From Dehalococcoidales bacterium (lineage in GTDB: Bacteria; Chloroflexota; Dehalococcoidia; Dehalococcoidales; UBA5760): 10,888 nt of DNA. A program made the position numbers and the translations under genes. The notes under the pieces were generated by a model that searched no databases, was not told the DNA's origin, and was given only the letters and a program-made list of their open reading frames with translations. Location of the stretch: NCBI GenBank assembly GCA_028717305.1, contig JAQUOC010000044.1:1-10888 (forward strand), given 5' to 3'. Within the stretch, counting starts at the first letter, position 1, and each line of letters starts with the position of its first letter. Positions 1 to 5,033 of the stretch are shown here, in pieces.

Positions 1-2
1 CA

Positions 3-215
3 GCGCTGATGGGCCTTGTTATCGGATACCCGATGATATTCTTTACCCTCATTCTGAGCGCAATAATCGGCGGCGTGGTCGCCCTGGTCCTGCTGATCAC
101 CAAAAAGAAGAAGCGCAGGGAAGGCATCCCCTTCGGCCCCATCCTCTCCGTAGCAACCATCGTTACCCTGCTCTGGGGAGGCAGCATCCTCAACTGGTAC
201 CTGGGCCTGTTCTAG
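3..215 (+). CDS. pilD: Prepilin peptidase (A24 family), C-terminal fragment cut by window start
   Basis: The frame is open from the left edge, so this is the end of a gene that starts outside the window. About 70 residues are visible. They hold a hydrophobic span (LVIGYPMIFFTLILSAIIGG onward), a basic cytoplasmic loop (KKKKRRE), the motif IPFGPILS, and a last membrane span ending in ILNWYLGLF. In type IV prepilin peptidases (PilD/GspO/ComC) the C-terminus has the same order: a glycine-rich span, a Lys/Arg loop, IPFGPFLA, a final span with a Trp-Tyr end. These inner-membrane aspartic proteases cut the leader peptide of type IV pilins and often N-methylate the new N-terminus. The catalytic aspartates lie upstream and cannot be checked. 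The pilT gene further right fits a type IV pilus. No terminator hairpin with a T-tract follows it. The internal ATG at 9 is not a real start. Confidence 0.85.
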   Translation, partial: ALMGLVIGYPMIFFTLILSAIIGGVVALVLLITKKKKRREGIPFGPILSVATIVTLLWGGSILNWYLGLF

Positions 216-340
216 TCCCTGATATCGCATATCCAATCATTATCCTGCTTTCCGCAGCCTGTCTACCCCTCGACATAATAAGCAGCGAATAAACTGCTCC
301 ATTAATTAAGAAGTAATTCACCAACCGCTGAAATACCCCC

Positions 341-370
341 TTGACAGGGTGTAGTATAATAGTACTAGCT
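341..370 (+). promoter_or_regulatory. Probable promoter region of the winged-helix/RHH operon
   Basis: A perfect TTGACA (341-346) and a perfect TATAAT (355-360) lie upstream of the gene at 407, but only 8 bp separate them, so they cannot be the two halves of one ordinary sigma-70 promoter. With TTGACA as the -35, the hexamer at 17 bp is ACTAGC (364-369), a poor match. With TATAAT as the -10, the region 17 bp upstream (332-337) has no -35. Both are AT-rich signals in a GC-richer background. Transcription very likely starts near here, but which hexamer is used is unclear. Confidence 0.5.
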
Positions 371-389
371 CAATAGTATGAGCCAGTAC
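362..389. repeat. 11-bp imperfect inverted repeat, operator or leader hairpin
   Basis: Arms GTACTAGCTCA (362-372) and TGAGCCAGTAC (379-389) are complementary at 10 of 11 positions around a 6-nt centre ATAGTA (373-378). It begins 2 bp after TATAAT and ends 17 nt before the ATG of the winged-helix gene, where a repressor would block transcription or an RNA hairpin would sit in the leader. Because the next two genes encode small DNA-binding proteins, autoregulation is a reasonable guess but is not shown. It has no T-tract, so it is not a terminator. Confidence 0.6.
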
Positions 390-406
390 GTTAGGGTAAT
401 CTAGTA

Positions 407-679
407 ATGGAACGGCGAAGGTCCAGTATCGAAGTAATAGCCGATATGCTCCGTCTCGGTGAGGCCGGTAAGACGGAAATAATGTACAGCGCCAACATGA
501 GCTACTTCCAGCTGCAGAAGTACCTCAAGTTCCTGCTGGAGCTGAAGCTCATCGACAGGGTAATGATCGGCAACCCGGTAGTCACCTACCGGGTAACCAG
601 GAAAGGATTGAAGCTGCTGAGGCATATCGACAACATCCTGGAGATACTCGAGTTCAAGGAAAAGGATGAATTCCAGTGA
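407..679 (+). CDS. Winged-helix DNA-binding protein, HTH_45-like
   Basis: A 90-residue basic protein that consists almost entirely of one winged-helix domain. Residues 6-17 (SSIEVIADMLRL) form the first helix, residues 21-53 hold the helix-turn-helix (KTEIMYSANMSYFQLQKYL, then FLLELKLIDR), and TYRVTRKGLKLLRHID is the wing and last helix. The pattern 'K-T-x-I-M-Y-x-A-N-x-S-Y-x-Q-L-x-K-Y-L' is the hallmark of the HTH_45 / COG3432 group of predicted transcription factors, common in archaea and Dehalococcoidia; this match is from memory. No ligand-binding domain is present. The ATG at 407 is preceded by a modest AGGG (393-396), 10 nt away. It lies 22 bp before the ribbon-helix-helix gene and shares its promoter region and terminator, so the two are probably co-transcribed. 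The targets are unknown; the inverted repeat at 362-389 is one candidate site. Confidence 0.85.
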   Translation: MERRRSSIEVIADMLRLGEAGKTEIMYSANMSYFQLQKYLKFLLELKLIDRVMIGNPVVTYRVTRKGLKLLRHIDNILEILEFKEKDEFQ

Positions 680-701
680 CATCAAACGAAGGAGCTAGTA
701 T

Positions 702-1073
702 ATGTCTGAAAAAAGAATGCTGATACTGCCGGCGGAGCTCGTTGAGAAGATCGATGAAAACCGTGGCGACCTGGGCCGGGCGGAATTTATCGAGTTCCTC
801 ATCAGCGGCCAACTGAAGGAGGAAAGCAAGGAAGCCAAGCGCACCGGCAAAGCGGAAAGCTATGTCACCAAAGAGGAGCTGCGCTCCATAGAGCAGGACA
901 TCAAGAAGCTGCTGAGGAGTTTCATCGACTTCTTCGTTAATTACGGACTGGAGATCGGCAAACAATCACCCCGTGCCGAGTTTGAAGAGCTGATCGGCAA
1001 GCTGCAGGGACTGGAAAAAGACCTGGACTCCGATAACGATAACGAGAAGAAGGCAACCATCAAGTGGAAGTAG
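702..1073 (+). CDS. Ribbon-helix-helix protein with C-terminal coiled coil
   Basis: A 123-residue protein. Residues 4-40 fit a ribbon-helix-helix fold: a short strand (KRMLILP), helix A (AELVEKIDENR), a turn at GDLGR, then helix B (AEFIEFLISGQLKEE). RHH proteins bind DNA as dimers through the strand. Residues 55-107 are predicted helical and heptad-like (EELRSIEQDIKKLLRSFIDFF, later FEELIGKLQGLEKDL), consistent with a coiled coil for assembly or partner binding. The tail is very acidic (DSDNDNE), then basic. The start is well supported: AAGGAG (689-694) lies 7 nt before the ATG. It is the second gene of the two-gene operon and ends about 40 bp before the terminator. It resembles the antitoxin or CopG type of regulator, but no toxin-like neighbour is present; the winged-helix partner makes a transcriptional role more likely. 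The exact function is not recognised. Confidence 0.75.
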   Translation: MSEKRMLILPAELVEKIDENRGDLGRAEFIEFLISGQLKEESKEAKRTGKAESYVTKEELRSIEQDIKKLLRSFIDFFVNYGLEIGKQSPRAEFEELIGKLQGLEKDLDSDNDNEKKATIKWK

Positions 1074-1088
1074 CCCGTTAGCAAGCCT

Positions 1089-1108
1089 CCGGCTTCCGGA
1101 CAAGCCGG
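1089..1108. repeat. Hairpin just upstream of the terminator
   Basis: Perfect 7-bp arms CCGGCTT (1089-1095) and AAGCCGG (1102-1108) flank a 6-nt loop. It lies 5 bp before the terminator stem, giving two tandem hairpins at the 3' end of the regulator operon. It has no T-tract of its own. It may protect the transcript end from exonucleases or be part of a composite terminator. Confidence 0.55.
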
Positions 1109-1113
1109 CTTTG

Positions 1114-1146
1114 GCCTCTCTCTTTAGTAAGGAGAGAGGCTTTTTT
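1114..1146 (+). terminator. Rho-independent terminator of the winged-helix/RHH operon
   Basis: The stem GCCTCTCTCTTT (1114-1125) pairs with AAGGAGAGAGGC (1129-1140). This is 12 bp including one G-U pair, with a 3-nt loop AGT, directly followed by six T (1141-1146). This is a textbook intrinsic terminator for the plus strand. It separates the regulator operon from the methyltransferase-GH3 gene, which therefore needs its own promoter between 1147 and 1261. Confidence 0.93.
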
Positions 1147-1171
1147 ATTACCATTTTATTACCGCGGGGAA

Positions 1172-1191
1172 TAGAACATTGTTCTAGAACA
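1172..1191. promoter_or_regulatory. Overlapping palindromes, probable operator
   Basis: Three TAGAAC-type half-sites lie in 19 bp. TAGAAC (1172-1177) and GTTCTA (1181-1186) form a palindrome with a 3-bp centre. The second arm overlaps a perfect 12-bp palindrome TGTTCTAGAACA (1180-1191). The spacing differs from the Gram-positive LexA box (GAAC-N4-GTTC), so I do not call it LexA. It lies 71 bp before the start of the methyltransferase-GH3 gene, in the only place where that gene's promoter can be. A dimeric repressor site is the likely reading; the binding protein is unknown. Confidence 0.55.
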
Positions 1192-1221
1192 GGATACCTT
1201 CCCATATCTGCGATTCTCTGT

Positions 1222-1247
1222 AATAGTTATTGGCGAATAGCTATTGG
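1222..1247. repeat. Tandem 12-bp direct repeat with 14-bp period before the methyltransferase-GH3 gene
   Basis: AATAGTTATTGG (1222-1233) and AATAGCTATTGG (1236-1247) match at 11 of 12 bases and are separated by CG. The second copy contains the perfect palindrome AATAGCTATT. The pair ends just before the ribosome binding site of the gene at 1262. It could be a second operator or part of the untranslated leader. It could also be a simple duplication. Confidence 0.6.
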
Positions 1248-1261
1248 TAAGGGAAGGGATC

Positions 1262-3556
1262 ATGCTCTATATCATCCTGGGAATAGTCGGTTTTACCGTG
1301 ATACACCTCTTCGACCTTGTCTCGCTGAAGAGGATTCCCCGGGCCAAACCTGCCGTCTGGGCATCGGGCAGCGGCCTGCTGGTCTACTCGCTGGTGATGA
1401 TATGCCTGGCCCCGGATAAGCTGGTACTGCCGGCGGAGCTGACCTGGCTGGGCTGGGGCATGCTGGCACTGTCCCTGCCCCTGTTGATCCAATCGCTTTT
1501 TGTCGGTCTTCCCTTCCGCAAAACATACCTCACCGCCGGCGTCGGCGACCGGCTGATAACAACCGGAATGTACTCTCTTACCCGCCACCCGGGGGTAATC
1601 TGGTTCACCATCCTGATGCTGGCCCTGATTCCGGTAGCGGGGTCGAGGCTGCTGCTACTGGCCGCACCGGTTTTCATCGCGTTGGACATTATGCTGGTGA
1701 CCATTCAGGACAAATTCATCTTCGGCAGGATGTTCGACCAGTACGAAAGCTACCAGCGGCAGACACCGATGCTGCTCCCAACTCGGAGCAGTCTGCACGC
1801 TTTCCTTCAATCATTACGAAAAGATAAACCGATAATAAATCACGGAGGTTACACAATGAGCAAAGAAGCAGAACTTATCGTTCAGGGTAAGAACGAAGAG
1901 CTATGGCAGCGGTGCTGCGGTTTCATCGACCTAAGCCTGGCGGAATGTATGAGCATCCAGCGGCGTCTGCTGCTGGAGCAGATAGGACTGTTGAAAAAGT
2001 GCAAGCTGGGCAGGAGCATCATGCGCCGGGCCAACCCCGAGACCGTGGATGAGTTCCGCCAGCAGGTACCGCTGACCACCTATGCCGATTATGAGCCGTT
2101 TCTCCTCACTAGGAACGAGAGCGCCCTGCCGGCGAAACCGCTCTTCTGGCAGCATACTTCGGGCAGGTCCGGGGAATACCCCTTCAAGTGGGCTCCCGTC
2201 ACTGCCCGCCAGTTCGAGGAAATACAGGCGCTGCTGTTCGGCTGTCTGGCCTTCTCCAGCTGCAAGCAAAAGGGCGAAATAGGCTACCAGAGAAAGGACA
2301 AGTTTCTCTATGCACTCGCCCCGCCGCCCTACACCACCGGCTCACTGATACACTATGCCCCCAACGAGGTATTTGACTTCCTGCCGCCGGTCAAGGCGGT
2401 GGAGGGAATGTCCTTCGAGGACCGGATACGCCTCGGTTTCCAGATGGCACTATCGGACGGAGTAGACCTCTTCTTCGCCCTATCCAGCGTAATAGTAGCC
2501 CTCGGTGACCGCTTCAGCCAGGGAAACGGCGACCTTGATCTGAGAACCCTGCTGGGCAAACCGAAGACCCTGCTCAGGCTGCTCAAGGGCGTCATGAAAA
2601 GCAAGCTAGCCCGCCGGCCGATGCTGCCCCGGGATGTCTGGAAACTGAAAGGCTTGATTGGAACCGGTTCCGACAGCTCCGTATTCCGGGAAAAAATCAA
2701 GGAAATGTGGGGCAGATATCCCCTGGACGTCTACGGCGGCACCGAGGGCATTATTATGGCGACCCAGACCTGGGACTATCAGGGATTGAGCTTTGTTCCC
2801 CATACCAACTTCTTCGAGTTCATTCCCGAGGAAGAGAGCCTGAAAGCCAAAGCCGATCCCCTCTACCAGCCGAAAACGGTGCTGCTGGATGAGGTCGCGG
2901 CAGGGGAGAACTACGAACTGGTAATCACCAGCTTCCACGGCGGTCCCTTCGTCAGATATAAGCTGGGTGATATGGTCCGGATCACGGCACTGCGTAACGA
3001 ACGGCTCGATATCGACATCCCCCAGATGGAATACTACGCCCGCATTGATAATATGATCGACATCGCCGGATTTACCCGGCTAACGGAAAGGGTTATCTCT
3101 CAGGCGATAGAGAATACCGGACTGGACTACGAGGACTGGACAGTACGCAAGGAGCTGAGAGCTAAACCGGTACTGCACCTGTATCTGGAGCTCAAGGAGA
3201 ACGGACACGTTACCGAGGAAGAGGTTGCCGTATCCGTCCACGAGAAGCTCAAAGAACTGGACGCCCCCTACGCCGACCTGGAAACGTTCATCGGCCTGAG
3301 GCCGCTGGAGGTCACCCTACTTCCCGAGAATACCTTCAGAAGCTATATGATCCGGCAGCAGGCTGCCGGTGCCGACCTGGCACACCTCAAGCCGCCGCAT
3401 GTCAACCTCTCCGACAGCATCATAGACTCCCTGATCAACGGGCCTATGGCAGAACCGGTAGCGCAGGAAGAGGACTACGAGGAGACGGTAAAACGCTACC
3501 AGATGAACCGCAAGAGACGCCAGCGCCAGCCGGCAGCCACCAAAACAAACAAATGA
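1262..3556 (+). CDS. ICMT/PEMT-like membrane methyltransferase fused in frame to GH3-type adenylate-forming enzyme
   Basis: The frame encodes 764 residues. Residues 1-198 hold four or five hydrophobic spans. The signature TTGMYSLTRHPG (RHP at 108-110) and a Y-x-x-Y-x-x-x-x-P-x-L-L-P end (about 161-173) match isoprenylcysteine/phospholipid methyltransferases, S-adenosylmethionine enzymes of the membrane. The usual Glu-Glu before the Y-x-x-Y motif is Gln-Asp here (149-150). Residues 199-764 form a complete GH3-family (PF03321) protein, counted from its own Met: nucleotide loop TSGRSGE (101-107), YGGTEG (293-298) and YKLGDMVRI (368-376). GH3 enzymes activate carboxylates as acyl-adenylates and pass the acyl group to an amine or thiol; the substrate cannot be read. 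The tail is basic. The start chosen is ATG 1262, with AAGGGA 7 nt upstream; a TTG at 1244 lacks such a site. The GH3 part has its own strong start at 1856, so two products, or two genes joined by an indel, are possible. The ketosynthase 67 bp downstream is probably in the same operon. Confidence 0.85.
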   Translation: MLYIILGIVGFTVIHLFDLVSLKRIPRAKPAVWASGSGLLVYSLVMICLAPDKLVLPAELTWLGWGMLALSLPLLIQSLFVGLPFRKTYLTAGVGDRLITTGMYSLTRHPGVIWFTILMLALIPVAGSRLLLLAAPVFIALDIMLVTIQDKFIFGRMFDQYESYQRQTPMLLPTRSSLHAFLQSLRKDKPIINHGGYTMSKEAELIVQGKNEELWQRCCGFIDLSLAECMSIQRRLLLEQIGLLKKCKLGRSIMRRANPETVDEFRQQVPLTTYADYEPFLLTRNESALPAKPLFWQHTSGRSGEYPFKWAPVTARQFEEIQALLFGCLAFSSCKQKGEIGYQRKDKFLYALAPPPYTTGSLIHYAPNEVFDFLPPVKAVEGMSFEDRIRLGFQMALSDGVDLFFALSSVIVALGDRFSQGNGDLDLRTLLGKPKTLLRLLKGVMKSKLARRPMLPRDVWKLKGLIGTGSDSSVFREKIKEMWGRYPLDVYGGTEGIIMATQTWDYQGLSFVPHTNFFEFIPEEESLKAKADPLYQPKTVLLDEVAAGENYELVITSFHGGPFVRYKLGDMVRITALRNERLDIDIPQMEYYARIDNMIDIAGFTRLTERVISQAIENTGLDYEDWTVRKELRAKPVLHLYLELKENGHVTEEEVAVSVHEKLKELDAPYADLETFIGLRPLEVTLLPENTFRSYMIRQQAAGADLAHLKPPHVNLSDSIIDSLINGPMAEPVAQEEDYEETVKRYQMNRKRRQRQPAATKTNK
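1833..1858 (+). promoter_or_regulatory. Internal Shine-Dalgarno and start for a free GH3 protein, with out-of-frame stops
   Basis: GGAGGT (1844-1849) lies 7 nt (counted from GGAGG) before an in-frame ATG at 1856. This is the strongest ribosome site near any gene of this operon, and it sits inside the long frame. Translation from it gives a 566-residue protein, the normal length for stand-alone GH3 enzymes. Just upstream, TAATAA (1833-1838) stops the +1 frame. The arrangement stop, 8-nt gap containing the SD, then ATG is that of two tightly coupled genes, except that the upstream frame is shifted by one base. Skipping one A in the AAAA run at 1819-1822 would end the methyltransferase at 1833. 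Confidence 0.75.
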
Positions 3557-3623
3557 TAGGGGATGAAACATACCGGTCACCAAGATATCACCATAGGCAG
3601 TAATCTAAGAGAGGTAATTCAAA

Positions 3624-4889
3624 ATGTCTAACAACAACGGCGCCAATAACAATAAGCGGGTAGTGGTTACCGGGATGGGCATAATCTGCCCGGTGGGACT
3701 GACTGTTTCCGAAGCCTGGTCCGGCCTCGTCTCGGGAAAGTCAGGCATTGATTACATTTCCAGCTTTGATACCACCGCCTTTAAGACCCGATACGCCGCC
3801 GAAGTGAAGGGCTTCGACCCGCACGATTACGTCGGTCCGAAAGAGGCCGGGCGTATGGACCGCTTCACCCAGTTCGCCGTAGCCGCCAGTTTGCAGGCAG
3901 CCGAAGCGGCCCGCCTGCGGCTGGACAATGGAGACGCCGAGGAGACCGGCGTCATCATCGGGGACAGCATCTGCGGACTGCTTCAGATCTGTACCCAGTT
4001 CAAGGTACTGGCTGAATCGGGGCCGGACCGGGTCAGCCCGGTTCTTGCCCCGACAATGTCGGGCGATGCCGCCCCGGTACAGGTATCCCTGACGCTGGGA
4101 ACAAGGGGAATCAACTACTCTCCCTCCTCAGCGTGCTCCAGCGGCAGCGATGCCATCGGTCAGGCATTTCAGCTAATCCGCAGGGGAGACGCCCGAGTCA
4201 TGATAGCCGGCGGTGCCGAGGCCCCGATAATGCCTATCATACTGGCCGCCTTCAACTCCTGCCGGGCGCTATCGACCAAGAACAACGGCGTGGAAACATC
4301 CTGCTGCCCGTTCGACGCCGAGCGGGATGGTTTTGTCCTCGGCGAAGGTGCCGCCATTATGATTCTGGAAGAGGAGACCTATGCCCGGAAGCGGGGAGCC
4401 CCCATACTGGCTGAAATCATCGGCTACAGCGCCACCAGCGATGCCTTTCACCTTACTCAACCTTCACCTGATGGAGAAGGAGCCGCCAGAGCAATAAGGA
4501 TAGCGATGAAAGATGCTGCCGTTACCCCTGCCGATATCGACTATATCAATGCCCACGGCACAGCAACGCTACTTAACGACCGGGCGGAAACCCGCGCCAT
4601 GAAAAGCGTACTGGGAGACTACGCCTACCGTATACCCGTCTCGGGCAGCAAATCGATGACCGGCCACCTGCTGGGGGCATCAGGCAGTATCGAAGCCGTA
4701 ATATGCGTGCTGGCGATCAATAAAGGGGTGATACCGCCGACGATAAACCTCACCCACCCCGACCCCGAGTGCGACCTGGACTATGTACCCAACCAGGCAC
4801 GGCAGATGAACGTCAAAACCGCCGTATCCAACTCCTTCGGCTTCGGTGGGCATAACTCGACACTCATCTTCCGCCGCTATGACGGATAA
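3624..4889 (+). CDS. FabF-type beta-ketoacyl-[acyl-carrier-protein] synthase
   Basis: The 421-residue length is close to FabF (about 412). It catalyses decarboxylative Claisen condensation of a malonyl-type extender with an acyl chain in the cytoplasm. The thiolase-fold triad is intact: Cys171 in SSACSSG, His311 in NAHGTAT, His348 in SKSMTGHLLGASG, with Lys343. GFVLGEGAA (235-243) and the end motif SNSFGFGGHN (402-411) are also typical. Two details depart from standard FabF: CSSG rather than CATG/CASG after the nucleophile, and GTATLLND rather than GTSTPLND. The N-terminus is Asn-rich (SNNNGANNNK) before the core strand KRVVVTGMG. GAGG (3611-3614) lies 9 nt before the ATG. It follows the GH3 gene by 67 bp without a terminator, so they are probably co-transcribed. 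It may be housekeeping FabF or a dedicated ketosynthase for a product that GH3 modifies; no ACP or reductase is in view, so I leave the symbol blank. Confidence 0.9.
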   Translation: MSNNNGANNNKRVVVTGMGIICPVGLTVSEAWSGLVSGKSGIDYISSFDTTAFKTRYAAEVKGFDPHDYVGPKEAGRMDRFTQFAVAASLQAAEAARLRLDNGDAEETGVIIGDSICGLLQICTQFKVLAESGPDRVSPVLAPTMSGDAAPVQVSLTLGTRGINYSPSSACSSGSDAIGQAFQLIRRGDARVMIAGGAEAPIMPIILAAFNSCRALSTKNNGVETSCCPFDAERDGFVLGEGAAIMILEEETYARKRGAPILAEIIGYSATSDAFHLTQPSPDGEGAARAIRIAMKDAAVTPADIDYINAHGTATLLNDRAETRAMKSVLGDYAYRIPVSGSKSMTGHLLGASGSIEAVICVLAINKGVIPPTINLTHPDPECDLDYVPNQARQMNVKTAVSNSFGFGGHNSTLIFRRYDG

Positions 4890-4945
4890 GCGATAAGCCT
4901 GCCTCAGACATGCGGTACATCCCGGAGGAGCCGGCGCCACTTCAT

Positions 4946-4974
4946 TGACAAGCCAGGAACCATAAGGCATAATC
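4946..4974 (+). promoter_or_regulatory. Sigma-70 promoter of the GGDEF/HD-GYP gene
   Basis: TTGACA (4946-4951), a spacer of exactly 17 bp, and CATAAT (4969-4974, five of six bases) make the best promoter in the window. Initiation would fall near 4981, giving a leader of about 53 nt before the ATG at 5034. It indicates the c-di-GMP gene is transcribed independently of the ketosynthase, although no terminator separates the two. Confidence 0.8.
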
Positions 4975-4985
4975 TCTACTGATAA

Positions 4986-5019
4986 CGGTAAGGATTATTC
5001 CGTCTTCTTCTTGTTACCG
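4986..5019. repeat. Leader inverted repeat CGGTAA...TTACCG next to the Shine-Dalgarno
   Basis: CGGTAA (4986-4991) and TTACCG (5014-5019) are perfect 6-bp complements, 22 nt apart, in the predicted transcript leader. The right arm touches the probable ribosome site GGAG (5020-5023). Folding could therefore affect translation of the downstream gene. A related pair (CGGTAAA...TTTACCG) occurs before pilT. Arms this short can occur by chance. Confidence 0.35.
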
Positions 5020-5033
5020 GGAGAGACTTGTTG

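Noticed and set aside
281..298. Terminator of the prepilin peptidase gene (AGCAG...CTGCT)
   Set aside because: The stem is 5 bp with an 8-nt loop and has no T-tract; too weak.
702..1073. RHH protein as an antitoxin of a toxin-antitoxin pair
   Set aside because: Its partner is a winged-helix protein, not a toxin fold, and no other small gene lies nearby.
1174..1184. LexA/SOS box GAAC-N-GTTC
   Set aside because: The centre is 3 bp (ATT) instead of the 4 bp required, and the downstream gene has no DNA-repair role.
1244..1261. Start of the methyltransferase-GH3 gene at TTG 1244
   Set aside because: No Shine-Dalgarno precedes it, whereas AAGGGA stands 7 nt before ATG 1262. The extra residues VREGI are the translated ribosome site.
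4911..4949. Small reading frame of 12 codons after the ketosynthase
   Set aside because: It is very short and its end overlaps the TTGACA of the next promoter.
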